Of a stretch of 64,000 bases of DNA, positions 26,001 to 40,300 are shown in pieces. The stretch lies in NCBI GenBank assembly GCA_033065855.1, contig JAVXUO010001690.1, positions 434,001 to 498,000 of the forward strand. Direction: 5' to 3'. Each line of letters opens with the position of its first letter. The first letter of the stretch is position 1. The notes under the pieces were generated by a model, which made no database searches, was not told the origin of the DNA, and saw only the letters and a list, made by a program, of their open reading frames with translations. Both the position numbers and the translations under genes were made by a program. The stretch is from Escallonia rubra (taxonomy: Eukaryota; Streptophyta; Magnoliopsida; Escalloniales; Escalloniaceae).

Positions 26001-27470
26001 ACGATGAAAAATATGTTGGAAACTCAATTTCCAGGGATCAATGTTGTCCTTGCTAACTATCCTCCTCCCCTTCCGAAGCGCTTGTTGAGTAAAGTGGTAC
26101 CCGTATTTCAATTTGGAATGATAGGACTTGTTATGGCTGGTGAACATATTTTTCCTAGATTGGGATTTGCAGTCCCGCCTCCTTGGTATTATACCTTGCG
26201 TGCAAATAGGTTTGGAACCATTTCAAGTTCTTGGCTCCTTGGAAATTTCCTCCAGTCCTTCCTGCAAAGTTCTGGTGCTTTTGAAGTCCACTGTAACGGT
26301 GAACCGGTAAAGTTTTTCTCTTGCTGGGTAGTTTATGCCAGCTTTCACTAAAATTTGGATGAATTAAGAAGAGGAATTAGCAGAAGTTAATACAAGCTTT
26401 TAGTTGATTACTTCTTGGCTGTTGGCGTTTTCGATGTTAAAGTGCTTTTAAGGCTTACATCAGGAACTTCTTCTACTTCTATCTGTTAATTCTGAGAAAT
26501 GCATGTAGGATTGCTTGTGGCTTTCAAAGTCGGTTTTGAAAACATAAATTTGTTAAAGGAGACGCTTAAGGTTTCCTAATTCAAATTTGTTAGTGTTGCG
26601 ATATGGGCCAGTATAGGGCTCTAGGCCTAGCATACCTTACCAATTGCAAGTGTATAGACTGTTTTTCTGGTTTTTTCTACCTGGGTAACTGAGAATTTTG
26701 ATATTTTTCCTTTTCATTGGTGTGCCTTTGCTCTGTTTCCTTTCCTCAAAAAAGTATAAAACTGTTTGGTTAACAAAAATAACGTAGTTCACCCAGGCTT
26801 CGAAATTCTTCTTACCGGATCTTCTAGGTCTTTCCTTCCTTTTTACACTTACGAAATCTTCATCACTTGTTGAATGATTTGGGTCCTGCGTTCTGTGCCA
26901 GGTCTTTTTCTTTCTACATGCATTTTCTTTTCTTGTCACATTTTGCTACCTTTGGCTTTTTTGGTTTTCAAGGTGTCCACTTGCTATACGTATGTTGAAT
27001 TTGAATCCTACGTATGTTGACTTTGAATCCTATCGTGGAATGTGAATATGTGATTAAGCATTGCCCATCTTCTCATGAGATATGTATCTCCAGACAACTG
27101 TTGTTGTCCAAATTCCTTTGGAGTGACAAGGATCTCATAATTTTATATATTTGTTTCCTCCCAACTTAACATGTGCCAACGGGTATTTATTACTGATGAG
27201 AGATTAAACTTCTTTAATTCATCCTTTTTCTTATGGGAACAATTCTTGAAGTTTCATGTGCGATAAGTCAGTTGTAAATCGGTTTCCCACGGTAGTTTCT
27301 GTTTTCCATCCTAACCTTTGTTGGTCTGTTTTTCTCTGTTTGCATATTAGGTTTTCTCCAAGCTAAAGGTGCACAGATTTCCCGGTGAAATCGAGTTGAA
27401 AGACCTTATCGGCAAGAAAATTGCCAATTCGAGAGTTCTAGATGGCCTTGGTGGAGCTCTTTGGTCCTAG
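23085..27470 (+). CDS. SelT-like protein (Rdx thioredoxin-fold family)
   Basis: Exons 23085-23270, 23385-23458, 25988-26306 and 27351-27470 join in phase to 232 residues. Residues 5-25 are a hydrophobic signal or anchor segment, followed by a Pro/His-rich linker with (His-Pro) repeats at about 27-48. The redox motif CASC is at 81-84: cysteine replaces the selenocysteine of animal SelT, as expected in land plants. The Rdx-type thioredoxin-like fold follows, interrupted by the hydrophobic helix VVPVFQFGMIGLVMAGEHIF (about 123-142), as in SelT. The C terminus carries VFSKLKVHRFPGE. SelT proteins are ER/Golgi-associated oxidoreductases; the plant role is poorly known. Intron 2 is 2.5 kb. The ATG at 23085 is chosen because an upstream non-ATG extension of the frame would overlap the TATA box. 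Confidence 0.92.
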
Positions 27471-28379
27471 TGCTACATGAAAAGGGTCATGGGACTTGGA
27501 AAGCCACAGAGTTTGGACACTCGGAGAGGAAACTCAAGAAATAGTTGGTTGATTTATATCGAGGAGAGATACGAGCTTCCTCTTTCGGGCTTGTGATTGT
27601 AAAATTTACGTCGACTGATAATAACATAGCATTTTAACTGCGTCAATAGCCTTCTTTTGTTTACTCTCTCTTCTTCCTTTCATGAATGGTCAAGGACTCG
27701 GTCATTCAAGAAACTGTGAATTATGCATAGTACGTTTGATATTTATATGCTTGATTCTCTAAAAATTTTGCAGTTGCTTGCCATCAATTCCCTTTGAGAA
27801 GACATTTGATTTGATCTTGCAATTGATATTACACTTCCTCAGTGATCAATGTACAAACGTCTATTTTCATCTCAAAAGAAAGGCACCATAAAAGGGAGAA
27901 ACTATATTTTTGGCACAAAGAAGCATTTCTTACACATCAAGACACTATAGTTCGCAGTAACATACCTAAAAAATTGGGTATGAGACCACAAGTACAGTGT
28001 TCATAAAATTACAATCACCGGATTTAGTAACAATTTGACCTTTCTCCAGATAAGGAAATTCCTAAAAGTGTCGCAGACAAACCACTCCTTGGTTATTTAC
28101 TTTATGGATATTTCAGTACAACCAAGTATTAGCAAACTTCTAATTCCTGGCCTGGAGCGGACCAAATGGCCTCAAAATAATAACAGGAGCCCTCACACAC
28201 TGTTCCATAGCGTGCCAGTTGCATGAGCAACTACTTTTGCACTCCAGGCAACACTTTGATTAGTGATCAGCCGGCTCTTAATCCTTATTATGAATGGCCT
28301 CTGATTACATCTTGAGGAAGCTCCCACCCTCGGACGTGGCATGAACAAGGAATCCAAGTAGATGCAGTTACGCAAAATT
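27471..28379. other. Convergent intergenic region
   Basis: This lies between the SelT-like stop and the tomosyn stop on the opposite strand and should contain both 3' UTRs. No other gene is recognised. Confidence 0.5.
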
Positions 28380-31300
28380 TCATATTTGCCACCATTTTCG
28401 ACGTTCCAGTGTCTTTACAAGCTCATTTGCCAACGATGCAAAGTCTTCTGCTCCATTACGCAATTCTTCAGTTCTTTGGCTGATTTTCTGAGAGACGAGG
28501 AAAAGAAAGCCAGATTAAAGATTACTGTATAGACTACAAAACCAAACATTAGAAATGTAAGTGTTGATAAGTTAGATCGCAATTTATAATTTCAAAAAAA
28601 AAAAAAAAAAACATTAAGCCAATGAAAGAGAGAATCATTCTTATCTAAAAAGTAAGTACCTCCTCAGAGTCACCACAACACTATAACCTCATAATATAAT
28701 TTGCTAGCAAGAAATTTGACCAGAAATGTATGCTTTTGAAGTATTGTGACAAGCTTTTCGTGTGACTTGGGATGCTACCATGTACGATGCACCACAATTC
28801 TTATCAACCTAGATGACAGAAACACCACTAACATCTAAATCAGTATCTTCGTAGCATTCTTCTCGCGTAACTTCAATTTTATTCCTTTACTAATTTTCTG
28901 TTCTTGTCTTCTCAACCTTGTTTGTTTGAAATATTACAGCAAGAAATCATATCCAAGAGTACACGTCACATATTATCAGAGCTATCTCACCTCAAGCTTC
29001 TCCTGCCGTTCCAGAAGCTTGTTTCTTGCCTGCCCAGCTACAGAAGAGGCATCCTGGAACCAATTAAAAGGAAGATGGCACAATTAAAAGCTACTAAACC
29101 GGGTCATTTACATCCTTTCTTCTTCTCTTTCAAGGTGTGTGCGCGTGTATGGTAGGAGAGGGGGTACAAAAAATTCAGATTACCCCAGCCTTCCTGTATG
29201 TAGCTATAATTTCTTCACGTGTTCTAAGCCTGGGCTTTTCGTCAGCACCCTCACCACCAAATAGCCTCTCTCTTTCAGTACGCTTTTCTGCAGCATAACA
29301 TGAATATCATTCTTCCGTCCAATATCCTGAACACGTGTCAATAACAAAAATGCAGAACGTACCTCTCTCATTATTGTGTACAACATGGACAGAAGCGGAT
29401 CCCGCAGATACAGGCTCATCAATTTCAATGTCATCTGTATCAAAACCATTGCATGCCCTTTTAAGGCAAAGGCACAAACAAGAGATGGCATACTTCCTGA
29501 AAACTAGAAATAGAGATTAGACAGAACCTATATCAAGGTCGAGAGATTCCTGATTAGTTGTAGTTGTTGGAGGTGGGTCTGGAAATGGGTCTTTCAGAAA
29601 GGTGCCCTCTAGATGACTAAAATTTGATTGAGTTTTTGCAATAGGATCCATGGTATTTTTCACTTTTCCTCCTTTAAATCCCTTGACAAATCCACCTAGA
29701 ATTCCAGGTGCAGTACCCTGTAGTTCCAAAAGTAAGCAACGGAACAAATATTCATGTAGGATCTTAAAAATACAAACCTGTAGGATCTTAAAAATATTCA
29801 TGGGGGGACAAGAAACTTTATACAAACCTGTTTCTTCTTCTGATTCGAGGAAAAGCTAATGGCAGCCATTGCAGCAGCTGCAAGCACTTTATCATGAAGA
29901 AGAGGCAAAGACTCGGGAATCCTAGACAATTAACGTACTCTTAGTCCGTATGAAGCACAACATGGAATTTAGTGATCTATTCTCCTATTATGCATAAATA
30001 TGCTTTGATAAAGCAGCAGCATCATTTTGGCATACAACAAGAGTACCTGAAATCAGTTACGCAGGTTAAAAGAGAGATGAAAGCCAATTCACACCCATTT
30101 GCCTGTACAGATACAGTAAATGACAAATGCGTAAATAACAGAGCATCAAAGAAATGGGAACATTGATTATGGATATGCAGATTACCAAAATATTTTGAGA
30201 ATATATAACTGGATTATACCAAAGCAATCTGCCCATTATCCATAGAACTCATTGTCCTGTCCATGTTTGCTTTGAAGTTCCACCTTAAAATGGACATTAA
30301 AGAGGTCTCTTCCACTAATTCCAAGTCCGGCAAGGATCTGCCAAAGATAGGTTGGCGTTTTAAATTTTGTATGTGAGAGAGAGCTAACTTCCACCAAGTT
30401 AAGGAAATAGGCCATTTGGATTGTGATTTCACCTTACTTCCATAGCTCCAGTTTGATAGAGTAATACCAGACCGGAAACCTTCTCTTCTTTCTTAAAAGT
30501 TGTAGTCCAACAACAAGACTTCCCAAGTTTTACTTTACAAATAGATTTGTTGTCCCCCTGATAAGAAAGATCGCATTAGCCCGCAAACTGGAGGGCAGTC
30601 CTATCAAAAAGGAGCAATATAATGGAAATGAACCCACCTGAACCACAGATTTTGCACGGTATAAACGTAGTTCATCCTTGTAACAAAATAAAACAAGTGA
30701 ATCCCTTAAGCTTCCTTGTGACTGCATATATTCCACGACAGAGTGATCTTCAGTCTCATGTGGATCAATTCCACTAGAGTTAATGTCTCGAGAAGGCTCA
30801 ATCCTGGCTACACCTTCCCTGGTCGACTGCTCTGATTGCTTTTGATCGAATAGCTCAGAGGCGAAAGTAGTGTCCTCTGGAAAACAAGAATTTCTCAGAA
30901 AGATTTTAAGTGCAACAGAAACAAACTAGGGAAAAGGGAGCATCACATGCTTAATTGATATGACCTTGATGAAATGTGACCATGTAATGTACATTGTACA
31001 AGAATGTAAAACAGATTCTACAAGTAATGTAGAAGCTGCTCATAATTGGTTTCACCAAAAAATCACCTTTTGATTCTCAGCACTAGATAATAGTATACTT
31101 GCCTATAACATACATGGAAATCAGAGTTGAATCCTTTTTGAGGTGCATTGGATGAGAGTTGACCACGTTACCACTACCACAATCAATAACATACACCCTA
31201 GCATCTTGGGTCAATACGAACATGAACTCCTCAGCAGGATTATCCGTAGTCTTTGATTGTGAGCGTTTTAGGATTTTGATGTCATCATTACCAAGCATAA

Positions 31301-34300
31301 ATGCTTTCCACGTTATTGAAATGACTGGAGAGCTAGGCTTAGATACAAAGTTGCTTAGAAATGAAACTGATAACGATCTCGTATCAAGCACTGCAACCTG
31401 AGGGGCATTGAGAGCAAGAATCCTTGTCAACACTAAAATCAAGTAGAATTACTAGATAGAAATCCTACCTAATCGAGAAACAGTAACCTTGTGACACTTA
31501 CACTACCGCATTCATATCCTACAGCAAGTTTGGCTCCATCACTTGCAAACTCTAATGCTTTAACTGGAGCACTTCGAAGGCCAAAAATAGCCCTGCAGTT
31601 GAATCCTTTTTCCTGAGGTAAACTGTGAACTGAAAACAAGTTGAACTACATAAGATATAGAAGATAATGGACCTTATAATTGCACAATGAGAGCAGTATG
31701 AAGTGAAAAGATCCAAACGCAGAAACTGAAATAGGTAATGGTAGTAATCCAGAATAATGTAAAAAAAAAACTTTAAATAGAACATGTCATCGATTGTAGG
31801 CTGTCAATTACTCAGATTTAGTAAAGTAGCATGATGATTCAGCAGGCAAGTTCTCAATTGCACTTTGTATATGCACAGTTCATCCTACTGACAGCAAGAT
31901 TGATATTATTTTGCACGCCTTAGTGGAAAACTAGCTGGGAAAGTGGGATTCCCATAACTTCCGGTACCCACAAGCCATAATCACTAATAAACCAGTTTTC
32001 ATTGTCATGATATGATTCTTCCTTATTGACGCTTCATATAAGCATCGCCTATGAAAGTTTAGTAAAATGGTTTCGGAAAATCCAGTTGCTGTCCTTTTTT
32101 AACTTTTCTAATCCAGCTCAGAGTCCTAAAGTCATTTATAAACTTTTATTTATGATCTTAATCAACAATCTTCCTAAATCCTTAGCAGTTACAGTTACAA
32201 AAAGAAGTTACAGAAATAATGAAGTTCCCATAATTTTCAAGCAGAACGGGGAAAAGAATAACTCGTGTCCAACCAACAATCCTAAACTCATCCCAATTTC
32301 TGATAGAAAGGTTTCCAGATTATTATCATGACGTGCACGTTGATAATAGACTGGCATTTACAAAATTACCTTCAACTTTGGTTTCTGTAACGAAGAGAAA
32401 GCTAGTCTCCTCTCGCCGACCGAGGTTGTAAAGACGGACCTACAAGTTTAAACAATACAAAAATAAATATAGCGCCGCTGTAAAACTTATATTAAGCATC
32501 TAACAAGAAGCATCTCTCACCTGACCACATTCATTTCCAACCACTAAACATAATGTAAACGGGCAGAAGTCCAGTGTTAAAACTGAAGCACTTGAACCAG
32601 CCACTTCAATCCCTTTGAACTGCCAATTATATGAGGTGACCAATAATCACTAAAACTTGTGCTAGTCAGTTCAAGACTGGATGAAAATATGGTATCGTGC
32701 TCAAACCTCGCTTTCTAAAACGCAAAGAAGTGATAATACTGGATAAGTGGCATCCCATATCCGAACTGATCCATCTTTATAACCAGCTATATAGACTCTC
32801 TCAACCGTATAATCCTCAGCAGAAGACAACTGATTCGCTACACCACCAGTAAGGGGCCACTTCGTGCTCCCAGCCAAGCTTTGCGTTGAACCACATTTTG
32901 TTTGGGTGGCTATCTAGAGAAAGCAGATTTTAGGTATAGTTAAGAGTGTACACATAAGATCAGAGAACCAGAGACAGAATCATCAGGGGTGTGCGTGTAC
33001 TACAGATATGCATCACCTCTAACAAAGCCTTTGATGAATTATCACCAGTGGGCGACACCAAACTAAGCTTTGCCACATTCATTGTCGGAGCAACTGTAGG
33101 AACGAATAGAGGATATTCAACAGGACAGATAGATGCTTTCTTCTCTTGCTGAGGTGCAAACGCAGACAAGCTATCACGATCTAAAAAGTGCAGCTGTCCA
33201 GGGTTTGTCAAGACAAATAGAGCAGCATTCTCATTGTCCATAGTTGCTCCAGAAGTTGGTAACAGAATCATGTCTGCAAACGAGCCGGAAAGTGTGAGGT
33301 CCATACGGTGAAGACAACTTAAAGTCTCCATCCCAGAAGACCATTCAAGACTCAAAACCTGTAACAAACAGCACAATATGAAGAACACCTCTTATGCCTG
33401 CCGCTAATAAGGTGCACAAAATTAATAGCTTGAGCACTCCACCAATGATGCACACTGACGAAAGCCAGACCACTACTAGTGCACAAGAGTACAAGATCAA
33501 GATAACGAGGAGGAAAGGTTTCTCTGCCAACTGGCTTGCTTTAGAAGTTTTCAATAGACTTGCCTAATAGCTGCTGTAACTATTCCAAGTTTTTTGAATA
33601 AAAAGAAACCACAAAAGGGATGTTGCTACCTTTTGAATAGGAGTGAGAAGCACTTAAGCTCATAAAGGTTGAAGCTGCTAAGATAGTGATGGCACCAAAC
33701 TTTTTATGAAGCTTACAGGAAGTAGAAATTATGCAGCGCTGTCAGATATTGAATGCTTAACTACCAATTTTGCCACCTCGAGGATCTAACAATTCTAATA
33801 AGCTCTTAAAAATGAAACATTCCAAAAACCGATGCATGTCTTAGTACAAGATCCACCTCAAAAACTAATAGTACTAAAGAAAGGAGATGATACAAAGTTA
33901 TAGAGCAAAGGAACTTCTCAAAACTTAGAGGCTAAAACCCACCGTCAAAACTTCATCAGATCCTATCTCATCACCACCGTAGATAAAGAGTTGACCATTA
34001 CCATCAGTTTGTGATTTACTGTTTGCCGACCATTGCAACACAATGACAGGGATTCTCTTTTGTGCAGAGGACAACTGTAGCTTGACAACACTATTACACA
34101 GGGATTCAGATTGCTGGCCTTTATTAGAGGCCGGAGTTGACGTTTTCCAAAAAAAAATATCCCCATCTATGTATCCCACAGCTAGAATGGATCCATTACA
34201 AGATGCCCAACAAAGAGCACTTATCTCTTTCTCCTCCAAATTCTGTTCTGAGGTATCATCTGGAATGCAGGCATTGACCCCACTAGGAATATCAGCAACC

Positions 34301-37300
34301 ACATCCTTCACTTCGAGCACCTTATCACCTCTAATGATAACAGCCCGAGCTTCAACAATATCCCAAAGGATAATTAACCCATTTGCATATGCAATCAGCA
34401 CTCTGTGAAAGAACCAATTAGGAATTCTGGTGGACAAGATCAGCCATGAAATATCAAGATTTTCAAAGAGTCTCAGTTTACTAAAGATAAGGTGTAACAT
34501 TGCACATCAAGTTCTTGAAGAGCCTTAGTTTATTGAAGAAAACGACCTTAAATTAGTCTATGATAAGGAAAATAACCAACCCTTTCCTTAAACCCGAACA
34601 AGGCAAGGGGCTCGATCTTTGTTCTTTTGTTATAGTTCCTTTTTTAGACATAGAGCAACTATCAATCAGCATAAAAAAGTGTTCCGGCCTGATTGCCTCA
34701 GGTTATAATGCTCACTGCGATGATACAAAAGTAACCTTGCACATGGCACATTATATTCCCCTGCATCAAACGAATCTATGCTTCCTTTTGCATGTTTATG
34801 GATGGAATAACTGACTCAGCAACCCTTGTAAAAGTTGACCTGGCTACTGCTGGCCACAAAAGGTGATATAACTTCTGCAGCAGTAAGGGGACAAACAAAC
34901 AATTGTTATCTGATTGAAGTGAAAAAGCAATAAACTCCGTTTGTACTCGTTTGTTTTCACTTGTAATGGTTAACAATGTGTTAATCCTTCTTCTCCTTCA
35001 TACACCAATTCAGTACTTAGAATTTACTGCCCCAAACTGCTGAGCCAAAATACAAGATAATATGACGTGACAGCCAAATTGCTCTTTCCAAGTAGAAAGT
35101 TACAACTGATATCTCTACTAGAAGTATAAAACCAATAAGAAGATACTCCTGAAAAATGTGAACAATATGAAAATAACAGAAACTATTGAAGGCCTAAGCA
35201 AGTATTCAAAGCAAATAGGCACGTTAGAAAAGCAAGCAATACTTGTATCTTGCCTATTCCCAGAAGAACAAGGTTGGGGAAGAACTCCAACAATAGGTTG
35301 ATGATCCAGAAATGATAAACCAGCCGCTTCTGTGAAATAACAACGGACATTGAATTTCATAAATGCGAAAAACATATCATAGCCACAAGCATAAAAAAAA
35401 AATTTGAACATATGATGCCCGACTTCATCATTTGCTGACACATCTCATGCTTTAAAATGGCAGAGGGTGTTTGTTTTACACAGAGAAATAAAAGATTGTG
35501 ATAAAGCAACAAAAACCAATATTCAGTGGCACAAATCTCGTGACAGTAAATATTTAACAAAAGTAACTTGAGATCAAATTCAGTTTCAAAGAATTTTGGT
35601 TTTAAAATTACTGTAGAGTACAGATTGCATATAAAGTCGTCCATTAGATGTTATGCGTAGAGTTTCCACTTCAAATTCATATTACGTGTAGAAGAACATT
35701 AATACTACTAATGCTTCACTAGTGTGCCAATCATAACATAATAAAAATTTTGTGTTCACATTTTCACCTCTATATACCTATGTGTTATTCTCATCCGAAG
35801 AATCTTTTTAACTTTTTTCCATACTCGAACTAAAAGTATACAAGTCACAAGAAGAAATCAAATCTCGTAATGCTATACAAGTATCCAGAAAAATTCTACC
35901 AACAAAAGAGAACCATCCCAGAGACAGACATCCATGAACAAGGGGAGTTCAGCTTGGTTGTGTAATCTAATATAAGTTAGCATTACCTACAAGAAGAAAA
36001 GAAACATAAAGCAATTACCACTAAGAGAACTGGCAGAAACAAAATATGGCAAGAGCAAAAGCTGTCCATCCTCGGCCTCAAACTTTAGAACTGACAATGA
36101 TCCATACTCATCTCCCACATACCTGTATGAAATGTCAGAGAAACCAACTTATGCACTATGCACCAATATTCCAGCCACTTAGTACCTATCAAGTGAAGAT
36201 GCAGTGGACAATAAATTTGTCACAAGTGTCATACATGAAGTGGGAACCCTGTATTACAGAGAAAGCAGTTATGTTGGATTCCCATTGCAAACTACAAGCT
36301 ATACACCTGTTCTCTAGATCCCAAACCTGCAAACAGGAGAGAAGAAGATAAATACGTAGGCACCTAAGAGTCATCAACTGAAAACTAAAGATCAAAAAGA
36401 AACTTGATAGGGTGAGTTACATTAGAAAAGGCCAAAAATGGTCGAGAAGAAAGTAAACAGCACATAAGAAAGGGGGCCATCATTATTTATAAGATTAAGC
36501 CAGAATTTGAAGACAACTTCAAAGTTAAGGCACCCTGTCGACTATAATGACAGGATAAGAAGACAACAAAATATAAGGAATCCAGTTTACCTACAACACA
36601 ATAAGTCACATTCCATAAACATGAATCCCAAAAGTAAAGTTGAAGTTTACTGTTTACATTATAGAAAAATCTAGGCAATAATTAAGAGATTGGCCAGGAA
36701 ACACCGAGTTTGGCATGGGGAAGATTTCTTTACCAGAGTAATGTATAACTGTATAAGACATGAAGAATTATTCCCTCTTCAAGGGAAAAAAAAAGAAAAA
36801 AAATATGAATATTCAATACTAACTTGGACCAACAATAAAGGTCAAGGATGTACATCTATCAGATCTCAACGCCCAAGTACAAGCGCATCTACAAAGAACC
36901 CCCAGTCAACTGTTAGGCTACTGTCAATCACCTTTTACGAAATAACACAGGCCTTCATTTGCTAATGTATGATAAAGCTGGAATACGTTTTGAAACAGTA
37001 TAGACAAGAACTAAGCATACATATCAACTGTCTACGTTACGAATGATCGGAGAAGAAGTAACATGTTGATGTAAAATGAGAGGAAATTTAAAAAAAAAAA
37101 AACAGCTAAATTGTAAAAGGTTTCTTCTATCTATCAATAGCGGCATCATAATTCAGTTAGATTTGCATTCATTTCATGCGACTAGAAACTGGACAATCCA
37201 TAAAGAATCAATACCTGAATATCATTGTCATTGGAGATGCTCACTAAATAACCTTGGTTGAGTAGAAACTGTCAAAGAAAAGATATGATAAATAGCTGAA

Positions 37301-40300
37301 TCAGATAAAGGGTGCATCATCTCCTAAGAAATGCATAAATTAGAAGATAATCACTAAATGAAAGGTTGGTACTCCGTAATACGTATTTCTCCATTTTCCA
37401 AGCTTACACGGCAAGTTAACAACCAATTCTGCATGGGCACCTGAATTGGCTTTTCACTATAGATGCATAACAAATCCTGAAATTGTGCCTCGAATATACT
37501 TCTTATGTGTTATTTTTAAAAGTTTATAGTTAAAAAAGTTAGAGGACAAAACTTCTGCTTGTGTTGTCGAACCACTTTTTCAAATATGTGATGCAGTACC
37601 GTTGACTCGCTTGACAGCCCTTTGTTCTATGGACTTGACACTGGTTGTGTCAAAGGTAAGTAGGTTACCACACCACCCTGGAGTTGGACATGTCTAACTT
37701 TGCTGTTGAATTGGATTTAAACTGCAAACTTCAGGGTTTTTGTGTAGAACTAACAAACCTCCAAGTACTTGTGAGGCAATTGCTTTGGAGAAATTAGAAG
37801 TCCTTCGATGTTATCACCACCGATTACCTTTATTCTGCCATCCCTGTAAGATAATCAAGAATAATTATTACTAAACAGATTGTAACAAAAAACTGGTAAC
37901 AGCGTATAATGCCCCATGCATTTTATACTTCTTTGCAGATGAGGCCTTGAAAATCCTGATATTGTCAAGCAAAAGCTCTTAGAAAGAAGAAGAAGAAGAA
38001 AGTGATTCTGGAAAAGTATTAGCCTAATTGTGCTAAAGACTTAGGCAAGCAACAGAAACTGGTTCCTTTTGTTGATGATGCATCAGACCCTTATTACTTA
38101 TCAAAAAATAAATAAAATAGCAATATGAATGGTATAATGAGGAAACTTGACAAGAACACTGGTCAAGACGGTGTCTTCAGCAAGACATACAACAGTTGTT
38201 CTTTACGCCTAGTCAAGTAATTGTCCTGCTGACACAAAGTGGTTCTGCTGCTTGATATTAGGCGTGGTGCGCCTTGGACTGAGGAAGTGAAATGGTTTAA
38301 ACAGCATAGCAAGGGGCAATCATTACAAGCTTATGCTAAAAGACTCAGTTTATCACCTCCAAATGGAATGTAACGTCCTTTTCCCAAAACATTTTTTACT
38401 ATTGCAGGAGGTGTGCTGGCTATTCGGTGCGAAATTAGAATTTGACATGATCAGCATCGCTTCTGCTGACATTGGTGCTGATCATGTAGTGCGCAAGCTG
38501 TGGATCTTGGTTTTTTTTTCTTTTTTTGGTTTGTATTTCTTGTAGGAGGTTTTGCCCTCTGTTTTGGTTGCACTGAATTCTGAACTTTTCTGGTTCCATA
38601 GAGCTTCACTTTTTCAAAAACAAAAGCAGCACTGCTGACGCAATTTCACTGTCATGCTCAGTTGAAATCTCCAAATGGTTGGCCAGATTCTTTAGCTCAT
38701 ACAAATGGCAATCCACATAATTGACTACAACAGTAGCTGTTATATTGTGCATGAATTTAAGATTTGTTTACTTAGGAGTTCTTTCATATGATTATTAGTG
38801 TTCACTCGTTGTGGTCTTAGACAGAAGTGGTTAAGCTGGATAATGAAGAGGAGAAAGAACAAAAAAACGTCATGCTTATAAATTAATTGCATCTAACTAA
38901 ATTTGCTACTTTATGGATGAGTTTAACGGCTGGGCAGAAATATAAAAAGAATAGTCAAGACGAGAACCATGTAACGGGGACAAGGACATTAGACACAAGG
39001 GTATACTCTCTAGTGACTTGGTTTATCTTATAAAAGTAAAACAAAAAACGGCAAGGACAAAGCAATATACATACAGATATAAACACGCATATAAACAATT
39101 AACCTGTTTTTGGGAGAATATACAGATTTGACAAATGTGTTCACTAACATATATATATTGATTGTTTACACATCCAATTGTCACTTGTAGCTCTGTCTTG
39201 TCAACCATATGATACACTTTTCCTTTCTTTAATTCTTCTTCTTATGCTTCCACCTTCATTTTTATTCAATTTATTTAGGAGAAAATCATGCATCCTTAAC
39301 TTGTTCCTATGTCTTTCAAGTATGTCAGCTGAGCATACTGTTTGACATGCACAATACTTCTCTGAAGAAGTGCCCATGCTACAAACAATGGTAAGTAATA
39401 AGTCTGTTCCACTTTCTTCATAGCTATGACTATTCTACCAGGGTCCCTCGGCACAAGAAGCAAAAATCCCAACGCAAAAGATCAATGGCATGTAGGGCCT
39501 TGCATATGTGACATGGCGACGAAGTACAGTCCAGAACCTTTGAGCTTAGATCATTGGCAAATTTTTGGGCAATATTGTCGGACCAACCTATGAGTGATTC
39601 CAAGATCAAATATGCTAGGCCCTCATTGAAAACGCATATATCAACCCCAGCCCGAAAAACAGAGCAACCCAGCCCTAGAGCTGGAAGAGTCACATGTAAC
39701 TCAGTCTGCAACACCTGTAGAAGTATTGCTTTCTAGCAGCCACCAATCAAAAATTACTGATATGTGGCATATATTCAACGTGAAAACATAACTGAGGAAA
39801 GTAAAATGGACATTTTCACGTGCTATCACTAAAATTTATAGACCACACAAGTAAAAGCAAACAAACATGTATAATAGCTAAAATATTCCTAGCTTGCAGT
39901 TTTAAACATATATGAAACTTCAATAGTAAAAAACGATGTTTCCACTTACAGTGTCCCAATAGCCAATAGACGCTGAACGTAGTCAAATGCGAGAACTGAC
40001 GCAGTAGATGGAATACCATAATGAACAGCTATTCGAAAGTTCAAGGCCGCTGATGTCACACTACCATTAACCTTACGCTAATCAATTCAATATAAAACAT
40101 TGTTACCCCGCAGTCAATCAAGCATCCAATATAGAAAAAAGTATAGAATTAATTAAACCTACATCTCGGATGCATTCTCCGAATAGATGTACAAATGCAC
40201 ATCCAAATGAGTCGTGGACACGATAAATAATCTCATCATGTGCGGCATACAAGTCCAAAAAAGCTTAAAAACAGCAAAATTGTGCTGCCAGTTTTACAAG

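Noticed and set aside
29184..29434. Apparent frameshift between tomosyn exons 21 and 22
   Set aside because: On a first reading the donor phase seemed wrong. Recounting showed the exon ends GAGAGAG, two bases longer than first read, and the join Glu-Arg-Glu-Lys-Arg is in phase.
39430..39714. 94-codon minus-strand frame in tomosyn intron 2
   Set aside because: It lies on the gene's strand and has cysteine-rich content, but flanking exons 2 and 3 already join in phase as in the family. No similarity is recognised, so no cassette exon is claimed.
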